DNA from: Cerasicoccus sp. TK19100
Lineage (GTDB): Bacteria; Verrucomicrobiota; Verrucomicrobiia; Opitutales; Cerasicoccaceae
Direction of reading: 5' to 3'
DNA length: 64,000 bases
NCBI RefSeq assembly: GCF_027257155.1
Contig: NZ_JAPWDU010000006.1
Coordinates: forward strand, 62,001-126,000
Each line of letters opens with the position of its first letter. Position 1 is the first letter of the stretch. The notes beneath the pieces were generated by a model. It did no database searches, had not been told where the DNA came from, and saw only the letters and a list, made by a program, of their open reading frames with translations. This document shows positions 54,933-63,711 of this stretch, piece by piece. The position numbers and the translations under genes are program-made.

Positions 54933-54955
54933 GGGGAACGTTTCGTTCCCCTTTT
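54933..54955 (+). terminator. intrinsic terminator-like hairpin between rpsD and rpoA
   Basis: GGGGAACG at 54933-54940 pairs perfectly with CGTTCCCC at 54944-54951 around TTT, followed by TTTTCCCCTTT. It could reduce read-through from rpsD so rpoA may have its own promoter. Confidence 0.7.
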
Positions 54956-55003
54956 CCCCTTTACTCGCCCGCGGCCACTATCACACAAATTAATCCGGAA
55001 ATA

Positions 55004-56050
55004 ATGAGCACTGTCGAAGAAGCACCAGCCACCGACACTAATTTCACCTCGCGCACCAAGCGCTTGGGCAAGTTCGAGCTGCCGAAACGTCTCGTTAAAG
55101 ACGAGTCGACGGCAACGGACACCTATGCGCAGTTTACCGCAGAGCCGTTTGAAACCGGCTATGGCCACACCATTGGCAACAGCCTGCGTCGCATCCTGCT
55201 GAGCTCCATCGAAGGCGCTGCCTTCAGCTCGGTCAAGATCGACAATGTCGACCACGAATTCCAAAGCCTTGAAGGCGTCGTTGAAGACATCACTGACATC
55301 GTCCTGAACCTCAAGAAGGTTCTCCTCGTTTCCCACAAGCGCGAGCCCGTGAAGCTCCTGCTCGACGTGAACAAGGAAGGTGCCGTTACCGCTGGTGACA
55401 TCAAGCCGGACAGCAATGTCGAAGTCCTCAACCCGGAACAGGTCATTTGCACGCTGGACAAGCCCATGCGTTTCCTGGCCGAGTTTGAAGTTCGCGTCGG
55501 TCGTGGTTATGCCACTGCCGAGCAGAACAAGCCGGAAGAGCAACTCATCGGCCTTATTCCGATTGATTCCCTTTTCAGCCCGGTTCGCCTCGTGAAGTAT
55601 CACGTGGAGCAGACCCGCGTTGGCCAAATGACCGACTATGACAAGCTGATCCTCGAGGTCACTACGGATGGTCGCGTCACTCCGGACGATGCACTGAAGG
55701 AATCCGCCGCGATCCTGCGTCACCACCTCGACGTGTTTGACCAGGTCAGCAAGGAAACCGTTGAGTTCGACCACGAGACCAAGGAGATCAGCGAAGAGCA
55801 GAACCGTCTGCGCAAGCTGCTCAACATGTCCGTGAACGAAATCGAGCTCTCCGTCCGCGCCGCAAACTGCCTCAACAACGCGAACATCACGACCGTTGGC
55901 GAGCTGGCGATGAAGTCCGAGCAAGAAATGCTCAAGTACCGCAACTTCGGTAAGAAGTCGCTTAACGAAATTAAGGCAAAGCTGGAGCAGCTCGGCCTGT
56001 CCCTGGGGATGAAGCTCGACGAGCGCCTGTTGGAAGGCATCGGCGAATAA
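55004..56050 (+). CDS. rpoA: RNA polymerase alpha subunit
   Basis: 348 residues. N-terminal dimerisation domain with EPFETGYGHTIGNSLRRILL and LIPIDSLFSPVRLVKY; C-terminal domain with EIELSVRAANCLNNANITTV and KSLNEIKAKLEQLGLSLGM for UP-element and activator contact. Twenty extra residues at the N-terminus (SHTD/E-rich leader) are modest. Confidence 0.98.
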   Translation: MSTVEEAPATDTNFTSRTKRLGKFELPKRLVKDESTATDTYAQFTAEPFETGYGHTIGNSLRRILLSSIEGAAFSSVKIDNVDHEFQSLEGVVEDITDIVLNLKKVLLVSHKREPVKLLLDVNKEGAVTAGDIKPDSNVEVLNPEQVICTLDKPMRFLAEFEVRVGRGYATAEQNKPEEQLIGLIPIDSLFSPVRLVKYHVEQTRVGQMTDYDKLILEVTTDGRVTPDDALKESAAILRHHLDVFDQVSKETVEFDHETKEISEEQNRLRKLLNMSVNEIELSVRAANCLNNANITTVGELAMKSEQEMLKYRNFGKKSLNEIKAKLEQLGLSLGMKLDERLLEGIGE

Positions 56051-56090
56051 GCGCCCCGCTGTTTTTAACCAATTATAATTCTTTAGACCA

Positions 56091-56636
56091 ATGCGTCACC
56101 GTTCACACCGTCACAGCCTCGGCGTCAAGAAGGAGCACCGTGAAGCTCTCATGGCCAACCTCGCCGCAGCGCTCTTCCGCCACGGCCGTATCGAGACCAC
56201 CCTGGCCAAGGCCAAGGCTCTCCGTCCGTTCGCCGAAAAGATCATCACCCTCGCCAAGAAGGCAGCCGCTACCGACGACGCCAGCCGCAAGCTGCACTAC
56301 CGTCGCCAGGCGATCGCCAAGGTGCGCGACAAGGCAGCCGTCAAGGCTCTCTTCGACGAGCGCGTTAACGAATTCGTTAACCGCAAGGGTGGTTACGTCC
56401 GCATTTACAAGCTGATCCAGCGCGAGAGCGATGGTGCCTCCATGGGCATCATTGAGCTGATCTCTGGCGATGACGAAGGCTACACCAAGTCCAAGCGCGC
56501 CAAGAAGCCAGCTGCCAAAAAGGAAAAGGCTGAAAAGCCCGCCGAGGAAGCTCCGGTTGCTGTCGAAGAAGCGCCTGCTGCTGAAGAAGCAGCCGCCGAA
56601 GGCGACGCGTCATCCGAAGAGGAAAAGAAGGACTAA
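56091..56636 (+). CDS. rplQ: 50S ribosomal protein L17 with Ala/Glu-rich C-terminal extension
   Basis: 181 residues. L17 core: MRHRSHRHSLGVKKEHREAL, ANLAAALFRHGRIETTLAKA, GGYVRIYKLIQRESDGASMG. After about residue 138 comes an Ala/Glu/Lys tail (PAAKKEKAEKPAEEAPV). The start is preceded by TTAGACCA, identical to the sequence before rplP. A strong terminator follows. Confidence 0.97.
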   Translation: MRHRSHRHSLGVKKEHREALMANLAAALFRHGRIETTLAKAKALRPFAEKIITLAKKAAATDDASRKLHYRRQAIAKVRDKAAVKALFDERVNEFVNRKGGYVRIYKLIQRESDGASMGIIELISGDDEGYTKSKRAKKPAAKKEKAEKPAEEAPVAVEEAPAAEEAAAEGDASSEEEKKD

Positions 56637-56670
56637 TTTCAACTCGCAAGAGACTCGAGTTTTACGGATC

Positions 56671-56697
56671 GGCGCGCACCTGCCAGCAGGGCGCGCC
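56671..56697 (+). terminator. intrinsic terminator of the ribosomal cluster
   Basis: GGCGCGC at 56671-56677 pairs with GCGCGCC at 56691-56697, with further CCTGC/GCAGG pairing inside. The T-tract is weak (ATCTTGTTT). Confidence 0.65.
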
Positions 56698-56734
56698 ATC
56701 TTGTTTGAATTTCCGTTGAAGCGCCGCGACACAG

Positions 56735-56968
56735 ATGATCGAAATTGGCTTTTCCTGGTTCACTTTGCTCTATGTGGCAGCGGGTTTGCTTACGGTATTC
56801 GGACTATGGCTTTACTATGATTGGCGAGACAAGCACCTCTACGAACGCGAACGCGCGCGAGTGGCCTTCCACTGTATCAAGTGTGGCCGGGTCTATTCCG
56901 CCCGCAAGCGTGCTGAAGTCGCCAACTGCCCCAACTGTGGTTTCGAAAACCAGAAACTGAAATTTTAA
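56735..56968 (+). CDS. small membrane protein with C-terminal zinc ribbon
   Basis: 77 residues: one membrane segment ([20 protein letters not shown]), then a basic linker and a zinc ribbon with [10 protein letters not shown] and CPNCGF. Probably anchored with the ribbon in the cytoplasm. It sits between rplQ and guaA, 37 bases before guaA. I recognise no functional family; it looks like a lineage-specific conserved protein. Confidence 0.8.
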   Translation: MIEIGFSWFTLLYVAAGLLTVFGLWLYYDWRDKHLYERERARVAFHCIKCGRVYSARKRAEVANCPNCGFENQKLKF

Positions 56969-57005
56969 TTCCCTGATTTTTAACTACCTTACTGTCCATA
57001 AAACT

Positions 57006-58547
57006 ATGTCACAGCAGACACTCGCCGTTCTCGATTTTGGTTCCCAATACACGCAGGTCATTGCCCGCCGCATTCGCGAGTGTAATGTGTACTCGCGTAT
57101 CTATCCGTATTCCGTCACTGCGGCGGAGCTGAAGAAAGACGGCGTTAGCGGCATCATCCTCTCCGGTGGCCCCAGCAGTGTGCTGGCCAAGGGTGCGCCT
57201 TTGCCCGATAAGAAGCTGTTCGACCTGGGTGTGCCGGTGCTCGGCATTTGCTACGGCGTCCAGTTGATGGGGAAGCTGCTCGGCGGCGAAGTCGCCCGCA
57301 GTGATCGTCGCGAGTATGGTCGCGGTGCCATGACGGTTAAGAAGAAGGGCAAGCTGCTCAAAGGCCTGCCCAAGACGCTCAAGGTCTGGAATTCCCACGG
57401 TGACAAACTGACCAAGATTCCGGATGGATTCGAGGTCATTGCCTACACCGAGAACAGCGAAAACTCCGTGATTGCCGACGAGAAGCGCAATTTCTACGGC
57501 ATTCAGTTCCACCCGGAAGTACACCACAGTGAACGCGGCGTGGAGATCCTGAAGAACTTCCTGCACGGCATTTGCAAGTTCAAGGGTGATTGGAAAATGG
57601 CCAACTACATCGAGATGGCCACCGAGGAAATTCGCAAGCAAGTCGGCGACAAGCGTGTGATCCTTGGCCTGTCCGGCGGCGTGGATTCATCCGTGGCTGC
57701 GGCATTGATTCACCGCGCGATTGGCGACCAGCTGACCTGTGTTTTCGTGGACAACGGCCTCCTGCGCAAGAATGAGCGCGAGAAGGTCGAAGACCTGTTC
57801 AAGGGCCACTTCCATATCGACTTGCGCACAGTCAAGGCGGGCAATCTTTTCCTCAAGGCGCTCAAGGGCGTCACCGATCCTGAGAAGAAGCGTAAGATTA
57901 TCGGCAAGGTCTTCATCGATGTCTTTGATGACGCCGTGAAAAAGATCGGCGACGTCGACTTCCTCGCTCAGGGCACGCTTTACCCGGACGTCATTGAATC
58001 CGTTGCGATCGATGGCAATCCGGCCGCGCTGATCAAGAGTCACCACAATGTGGGCGGCTTGCCCAAGCGCATGAAGCTCAAGCTGCTCGAACCGCTGCGC
58101 GAGCTGTTTAAGGACGAGGTCCGCAAGCTTGGCGAAGAGCTTGGCTTGCCGAAGGAAATGATCTGGCGCCATCCGTTCCCCGGTCCCGGCCTGGGCGTGC
58201 GTGTGATGGGCGAGATCAAGAAAAAGTATCTCACGATCCTCAAGGAGTCTGACGCCATCTTCCTCGAAGAGATGAAGCGCACCGGTTACTACGACAAGGT
58301 GTGGCAGGCGTTCTGCGTCTTCCTGCCGGTGCAAACGGTCGGTGTGATGGGTGACGAGCGCACCTACGACTACGTCGTTGCGCTGCGCGTGGTGGAATCC
58401 CAGGACGCGATGACCGCTGACTGGGCGCACATCCCGCATGACGTGCTCGGCCTGATCTCCAACCGCATTATTAATGAGGTGGAGGGCGTGAACCGCGTCG
58501 TGCTGGACATCAGCTCCAAGCCGCCCAGCACGATCGAGTGGGAATAA
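57006..58547 (+). CDS. guaA: GMP synthase (glutamine-hydrolysing)
   Basis: 513 residues. Class I amidotransferase domain with the nucleophile in [18 protein letters not shown] and [14 protein letters not shown] pyrophosphatase domain with [13 protein letters not shown]; dimerisation domain with [17 protein letters not shown] and the final KPPSTIEWE. Converts XMP to GMP. No purine riboswitch was seen in the short upstream gap. Confidence 0.98.
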   Translation: MSQQTLAVLDFGSQYTQVIARRIRECNVYSRIYPYSVTAAELKKDGVSGIILSGGPSSVLAKGAPLPDKKLFDLGVPVLGICYGVQLMGKLLGGEVARSDRREYGRGAMTVKKKGKLLKGLPKTLKVWNSHGDKLTKIPDGFEVIAYTENSENSVIADEKRNFYGIQFHPEVHHSERGVEILKNFLHGICKFKGDWKMANYIEMATEEIRKQVGDKRVILGLSGGVDSSVAAALIHRAIGDQLTCVFVDNGLLRKNEREKVEDLFKGHFHIDLRTVKAGNLFLKALKGVTDPEKKRKIIGKVFIDVFDDAVKKIGDVDFLAQGTLYPDVIESVAIDGNPAALIKSHHNVGGLPKRMKLKLLEPLRELFKDEVRKLGEELGLPKEMIWRHPFPGPGLGVRVMGEIKKKYLTILKESDAIFLEEMKRTGYYDKVWQAFCVFLPVQTVGVMGDERTYDYVVALRVVESQDAMTADWAHIPHDVLGLISNRIINEVEGVNRVVLDISSKPPSTIEWE

Positions 58548-58574
58548 TCCCAGCCGAATCTTAACGCGAGCTGT

Positions 58575-58593
58575 GATCGCCTATCAGGCGATC
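58575..58593. terminator. hairpin between convergent guaA and unknown gene
   Basis: GATCGCCT-ATC-AGGCGATC is a perfect eight-base stem. It includes the stop codon of the minus-strand gene. No T-run follows on either strand, so any terminator function would be weak or Rho-aided. Confidence 0.5.
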
Positions 58594-59051
58594 TTCAGCT
58601 GCTCGAGCCTCGGCTCTTTGCTCAGTGGTGTATCGGGCGCTTCAATGATGTGAGTCGCCCCGCTTTCTGCGCGTGGAATCAGGGATTCGGCAAGGCGTAG
58701 CTTGCGCGCCAGGCGTTGGTCGCCGAGAGCCTCACAATCTTTCAGCACTTCGCGGTAAACCAACTGGAAGCGGGCGATTGTCTTGGTGCGATCGGTGCTA
58801 AGGAATTTCTTTTCCGGGATGTGGCTGGCCACCGATTTCATTGCTTGGTCATCGAGTGACTCCTTGGCCTCGCGGATGGCGAAGTTCAGGATCTCGCGAC
58901 GGGCCCGACCATTGTCGATAAAGGTCTCCCATGCGTCGCGGTTGTGTATTTGGTCGTCAGTGAGTTCGTCGAGTTTTACCAAACTGCATTCGAGGGAATA
59001 CAGTGACATGATTTCGCTTAGGAGCGTTTGGATACTAATGATCGGTAGCAT
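58584..59051 (-). CDS. hypothetical helical protein
   Basis: From the ATG at 59051 a 155-residue, mainly helical protein (SIQTLLSEIMSLYSLECSLV, DAWETFIDNGRARREILNFA, RKLRLAESLIPRAESGATHI). The frame is open to 59189 but that part is AT-rich and Asn/Gln-rich, likely upstream DNA. A later ATG at 59009 is possible. No domain recognised. It is divergent from the heme oxygenase operon. Confidence 0.65.
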   Translation of the reverse strand: MLPIISIQTLLSEIMSLYSLECSLVKLDELTDDQIHNRDAWETFIDNGRARREILNFAIREAKESLDDQAMKSVASHIPEKKFLSTDRTKTIARFQLVYREVLKDCEALGDQRLARKLRLAESLIPRAESGATHIIEAPDTPLSKEPRLEQLKIA

Positions 59052-59287
59052 GACCTCAGTATTGCAAATTTCAGACCCTAGATTTTCGAGTTTTGTAAGC
59101 CGTTGATTGTGAATGCAATAAGGCTTTTGTTGGTTGTTGTTGTCGTGCGAAATGCAATATATTTTTCTTGACGAAGCGGCATATTGCACTTTGCAGGGGC
59201 AAATTTTCTACAATTTTTTCTTTCGGTATTGGTCAGAATAGCGATAATTCGCTTTGATCAAATATTCAGCATTTGCCTATTTCCTTA

Positions 59288-59887
59288 ATGCCAATAGCTC
59301 AGCCTGCCTCGATCCGATTCATCCAATTCGTCCGCCAGCAAACCCGTGAGTCTCATGATGAATTGGAGCAAATCATGTCTACCCAATTGGATTGTTCCGA
59401 GTTGAGGGGGTATCGTCGTTGGTTGCTGGAATTGTATTCTCTGTGGACTCCGATGGAGCAACGCTTGCTTGAATCGACTCTGTTTGCGGAGCAGCCGTCA
59501 CTGAGAAGCCTGCTGCGTACCGAGCGCATGCGTGGGGATTTGGCGCATCTATACGGGGAGGAATTTCAACCCGATGCGATGACCTTGGCGGATTTTACAT
59601 CGATTAGTGCCGCCGCGTCCTCGATTTACGGGTTGGCCTACGTGTGGGCGGGCTCGATTCACGGCGCGCAGGTGCTGGCCACACAGTTGCGCAATGGACT
59701 GGAGCTCACCCCTGAAACCGGTGGCGCGTTTTTCATGTTGGACGACCCCAAGGCGTGCCGCGGCGTGCTGATGGCGTTCTACGGTTGGCTCGACGAAAAC
59801 GTGGTCGATGGCGACGCGCAGACCGCAACTGCCGCCGCTCAGCAGGCGTACCGGATTTTCCTCGATTGGTATCAATTCGCGAAATGA
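59288..59887 (+). CDS. heme oxygenase (BphO type)
   Basis: 199 residues. TRESHDELEQ has the proximal heme ligand His23, and YGLAYVWAGSIHGAQVLA is the distal helix motif with the usual Gly residues. The enzyme opens heme to biliverdin, the chromophore of the phytochrome encoded next. ATG at 59288 chosen over a TTG at 59273. The stop overlaps the phytochrome start (ATGA). Confidence 0.9.
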   Translation: MPIAQPASIRFIQFVRQQTRESHDELEQIMSTQLDCSELRGYRRWLLELYSLWTPMEQRLLESTLFAEQPSLRSLLRTERMRGDLAHLYGEEFQPDAMTLADFTSISAAASSIYGLAYVWAGSIHGAQVLATQLRNGLELTPETGGAFFMLDDPKACRGVLMAFYGWLDENVVDGDAQTATAAAQQAYRIFLDWYQFAK

Positions 59888-62094
59888 TGGATACCAAGCT
59901 GGACCCCAATTTACTGACCGATTGCGATAAAGAGCCGATCCACCTCTTGGGCGGAGTGCAGCCCCACGGGGTGATGGTGGTGCTGGATGCCGGCGACTAC
60001 CGGATTTTGCGCGTGTCGGCGAGCGCGGCGACCGTGTTTGGCATCGAGCCAGAAACGTTGTTGGGCAAGTGCATGCTGCGCTACGTGGAAGACGCGAACC
60101 GCGACGACTTGGTTGATCGCCTGTCGAACGCGGCCCGCAATTACGCCAACCCAATGGGGGTGACGCTCAACCTGCCTTCGGGTAAAATGTCTTTCGACTG
60201 CATTGGTCACTTTGTCAATGGCGACATTGTGCTGGAGTTCGAGAACCCTGGTGAGCGCGCCCACTACTATGCGCAGGGCTTTTCCGAGCACTACGAGCTG
60301 ACGCAGAAATGCCTGTCTTACATCACGGGATGCGAAACGATGGTCGACGCCGCGCATTTCATTTGCAAGCAGGTTCGTGAGGCGACCGGCTTTGACCGCG
60401 TGATGTTCTACCGCTTTGAACCCGAGGGGCATGGCGAGGTCGTGGGTGAGGCCAAGCGTGATGATTTGGAGGCGTTTCTGGGCCTGCATTACCCAGCGAC
60501 CGACATCCCCAAGCAGGCCCGTAAACTTTATGAGCGCAATTGGATTCGGCTGATTATGGATATCGGTGCCGAGCCTGCGCCGCTGCTGCCAGCCGATATG
60601 CCGACGATGGATATGAGCGACTGCGTGCTGCGCTCGGTGTCGCCCGTGCACATCCAGTATTTGAAAAACATGGACGTGACCGCTTCGATGTCGGTCTCGC
60701 TGATGAACGGTCAAGAGTTGTGGGGGCTGATCGCTTGCCACCATTATTCGGGGCCGATGTTTGTGCCCTACACCACACGCTTATCGTGCGTATATTTGGG
60801 GCAGCTGGTGTCCGCGCAAATGGTGACCAAGCTGAAGCATGAGCAGTCCGAGCAAGTCGCACACCGCCGACATAGCCTGATCGCCCTGGGCAAATCCATC
60901 TCCGATAGCAGCTCGCTAACGGAGGCGCTACGGATGAATGCCGAGGCCCTGCTTAAGGCGGTCCGCGCGGACGGTTTTACGCTTATTGCCGAAGACGAAA
61001 CGCTCACCATCGGAACGTCGCCGCAAGCCGGATTTCTCGATGCGCTGGTGTGCCAGCCGGAGAAGGGTGCGGCCATATTTTCTCAGAGCATCGTGGCGGA
61101 TTTCCCCGGTGCGGCGGACCTGGCGGGTGACTGCGCGGGCCTGGCAATGCTGCCATTGGGCACGGACTGGAAGTTGGTCTTTTACCGGGTGGAGCGCGTG
61201 CAGGAAATTCGCTGGGCCGGGCGGCCGGACGAGTCTGGTGAAGCCAAGCCGCTGACCCCGCGCAACTCTTTCGAGGAATGGAAGGAAATGGTCCGAGGGC
61301 TGTCCGAGGCCTGGTCGTCGGCAGACGTTTCCATTGTCGAGGATTTGCAATCCTGGTTGATGACGTTTGTCATCAAGCGTAACGCTGACCTGAACCGCCT
61401 TAACGATCAACTGCATTCGAAAAACGAGGAGATCGAGCAGTTTACCTATTCGGTGTCGCACGATTTGAAATCTCCGCTGGTGACGATCAAGGCATTTTCT
61501 GGCGCGCTGATGGAAGACATTGGCAAGGGGCAGTTCGACAGCGCGCAGGACAACTTGCTGCGCATCCAGCGTGCCAGCGATCGTATGGCGGAATTCATCG
61601 AAGAGCTACTGGCCTTTTCGCGCATCGGCTCCAAGGGCAAGATGGTGGCGATTAATATGGATGAGCTCCTGGCAGGGATTCGGTTCGATCTTGAGGTGAT
61701 GACCCGCGAGGTGGGGGCCGAAATCGTCTGTCAGTCGGATTTGCCAAACTGCCAAGGCTGCCATGGCGAGGTGTCGCGTCTTTTCCAAAACCTCCTGGAC
61801 AATGCCTTGAAATACGGGTGCACGGCCGAGAAGCCCCGCATCGAAGTGACTGGCGCGGTCGATGGCGATTTCTGCATCTACCGCGTGCGCGACAACGGTG
61901 CCGGCATCAAGGAGAAATACCATAAGCGGATTTTCCGGCTGTTCCAGCGGCTGAGCTCGAAGACGCAAGGCTCGGGCGTCGGGCTGGCGTCGGTGTTGAA
62001 GATCGCCCAGCGCCATGGCGGCAACTGCGGCGTTTCCTCGGAGCCCGGGCAGGGCGCGGAGTTCTGGGTAAAACTACCATTGGGCGATGAATGA
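59884..62094 (+). CDS. bphP: bacteriophytochrome sensor histidine kinase
   Basis: 736 residues. The frame is open from 59755, but the ATG at 59884, overlapping the heme oxygenase stop, gives the proper start. Chromophore-binding Cys14 lies in TDCDKEPIHLLGGVQPHG. PAS (about 10-115), GAF (about 140-310; FDRVMFYRF and YPATDIPKQARKLY, Thr replacing the usual Ser in PASDIP), PHY (about 325-490), HisKA with SHDLKSPLVTIKAF, HATPase_c with NALKYG, DNGAGIKEKY and GSGVGLASVLK. Red/far-red light sensor using biliverdin. Confidence 0.95.
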   Translation: MMDTKLDPNLLTDCDKEPIHLLGGVQPHGVMVVLDAGDYRILRVSASAATVFGIEPETLLGKCMLRYVEDANRDDLVDRLSNAARNYANPMGVTLNLPSGKMSFDCIGHFVNGDIVLEFENPGERAHYYAQGFSEHYELTQKCLSYITGCETMVDAAHFICKQVREATGFDRVMFYRFEPEGHGEVVGEAKRDDLEAFLGLHYPATDIPKQARKLYERNWIRLIMDIGAEPAPLLPADMPTMDMSDCVLRSVSPVHIQYLKNMDVTASMSVSLMNGQELWGLIACHHYSGPMFVPYTTRLSCVYLGQLVSAQMVTKLKHEQSEQVAHRRHSLIALGKSISDSSSLTEALRMNAEALLKAVRADGFTLIAEDETLTIGTSPQAGFLDALVCQPEKGAAIFSQSIVADFPGAADLAGDCAGLAMLPLGTDWKLVFYRVERVQEIRWAGRPDESGEAKPLTPRNSFEEWKEMVRGLSEAWSSADVSIVEDLQSWLMTFVIKRNADLNRLNDQLHSKNEEIEQFTYSVSHDLKSPLVTIKAFSGALMEDIGKGQFDSAQDNLLRIQRASDRMAEFIEELLAFSRIGSKGKMVAINMDELLAGIRFDLEVMTREVGAEIVCQSDLPNCQGCHGEVSRLFQNLLDNALKYGCTAEKPRIEVTGAVDGDFCIYRVRDNGAGIKEKYHKRIFRLFQRLSSKTQGSGVGLASVLKIAQRHGGNCGVSSEPGQGAEFWVKLPLGDE

Positions 62095-62557
62095 CTTTGC
62101 GACAGATGGCCGCTGCTTCATGCTGCTGCTGGCGGAGGATGAGGACGACCATGCGTGCCTCGTCGAGCGTAGCTTGGCCTGTGCACCGATCCCCGTGGAG
62201 TTGACGCGTGTGCGCGATGGCGGCGAGGCGCTGGATTACCTGAACCGGCAGGGGGAATTCGCCCTGGCGGAACCGCCCGATCTGCTGTTGCTCGACCTGA
62301 AATTACCGGGTGTGAGTGGTCTGGAGCTGCTGGAGGAAATCAGCCAATTGCCGCGCTTTGCCGCGTTGCCCAAGGTGGTGTATTCCACCTCGGTCGCTCA
62401 CCGCGATGTGCAGCTTGCCTATGAGTTGGGCGCAAGCTCCTACCTGAAAAAGCCCATGGAGTTCACCGATTTTAAGCAAATGATTAGCGCCCTCTGTTTG
62501 TACTGGGGTGTCTGGAATCAAGTCCCACCGATTGATCAATCGAACTATGAGAAGTAA
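62087..62557 (+). CDS. Rcp-type single-domain response regulator
   Basis: 156 residues, receiver domain only: LLLAEDEDDHAC (acidic pocket), LLLLDLKLPG with Asp70 as phosphoacceptor, STS and YLKKPME. This is the pattern of Rcp1-type partners of phytochromes. Overlaps the phytochrome gene by eight bases and the next gene by eleven. Confidence 0.95.
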   Translation: MNDFATDGRCFMLLLAEDEDDHACLVERSLACAPIPVELTRVRDGGEALDYLNRQGEFALAEPPDLLLLDLKLPGVSGLELLEEISQLPRFAALPKVVYSTSVAHRDVQLAYELGASSYLKKPMEFTDFKQMISALCLYWGVWNQVPPIDQSNYEK

Positions 62558-63635
62558 ATACAACGTGTTCGTCGTCGAAGATAACGACGATCATTTCAAC
62601 ATCATTAAGGGGCTGCTTTCTGCGAACCAAATGAATGTGAATTCGCTAGTGCGCGCGCAGTCCTCCCATGAGGCCGAGCGGGTGCTTAAGGAGAACAATT
62701 TTGACGTAATCCTGCTGGACCTGAGCCTGCCGGACAGCTCGCCAGCGGAGACGATCGACTTGGCAACGGCCTTTGCGCCGAATACCGCCATCATCGTGTT
62801 GACCTCGCTTTCCGAGGACGACTTGATCGAGCGTGCGCTTTCCGCGGGTGCTCAGGACTACATCGACAAATATTCGCTGGACAGCAACACGCTGGAGAAA
62901 TCCATCACGCATGCCGTCGAACGAAAGCGGATCCTGTGTCAGCTCTCGCATAAAAACCAAGAGCTGGAGCGCTTTGGCAGTTTACTCGCGCACGAGATCG
63001 CCAATCCGGTGCAGACGATGGCCACCGCGCTTTGGCTGGCACAAGATGCTTTATCCCGCAGTGGCAACGAGGACGTGCTCGACGCCATCAACCTGGGTGT
63101 CAAATCCGGCGATCACCTGCGCCAGCTGATCAGTGATTTGCTCAAGCTGACTACGGAGGACAGCTTGGAGCGCGTTAGCTGGGTGGACCTCCACCACGTC
63201 GCCACAGAGGTGATTCAATACTGCCTGCTGCTGCACCCGACGAAGGATTATTCCATCGAAATCCTTGGCGATTTGCCGCGCGTGATGGCTTGCGAAACCA
63301 TTATCAAGCAGGTGTTGCAAAACCTGTTGGTTAACGCGATTCGCTACCGCCGTGAGGAATTTTTAAAGATTCAGATTTTCAGCAAATCCAACGACGACGA
63401 CCACCGTATTTGCGTGAGTGATAACGGGCAGGGCATCTCCAGCGAAGAGCGGGAGAAAATCTTCAGCATGTTTTACCGCCACCGTTCGAGCAAGGGGAAG
63501 GGCATCGGCCTCGGCTTTTGCCGGCGGGTGCTGGAGAAGCACGGCGGCAAACTATGGGTGGACTCAGAGGTCGGCGTGGGCAGCACGTTTTATTTTTCGC
63601 TTCCGCAGGTGCAGCCTGAGGCGGCGCTGGTGTAG
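62547..63635 (+). CDS. receiver-histidine kinase
   Basis: 362 residues from the ATG at 62547. N-terminal receiver with FVVEDNDDH and ILLDLSLPD (Asp58). A short coiled coil leads to a HisKA domain with LLAHEIANPVQTM (His149), then HATPase_c with NLLVNAIRYR, DNGQGISSEE and GKGIGLGFCRRVLE. Output of phosphorelay begins again in a kinase, so the Rcp and phytochrome signals may feed a branching relay. Overlaps the Rcp gene. Confidence 0.94.
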   Translation: MRSKYNVFVVEDNDDHFNIIKGLLSANQMNVNSLVRAQSSHEAERVLKENNFDVILLDLSLPDSSPAETIDLATAFAPNTAIIVLTSLSEDDLIERALSAGAQDYIDKYSLDSNTLEKSITHAVERKRILCQLSHKNQELERFGSLLAHEIANPVQTMATALWLAQDALSRSGNEDVLDAINLGVKSGDHLRQLISDLLKLTTEDSLERVSWVDLHHVATEVIQYCLLLHPTKDYSIEILGDLPRVMACETIIKQVLQNLLVNAIRYRREEFLKIQIFSKSNDDDHRICVSDNGQGISSEEREKIFSMFYRHRSSKGKGIGLGFCRRVLEKHGGKLWVDSEVGVGSTFYFSLPQVQPEAALV

Positions 63636-63711
63636 CAGGCGGGGCTAATTTTCCTCCATGTGGCAAAGTGATTGACGGCTTCCGCTCTTTGCGGCTTAAA
63701 CATGCCCTGCT

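Noticed and set aside
54188-55924. 578-codon antisense frame
   Set aside because: Covers rpsD and rpoA in reverse; no family motifs.
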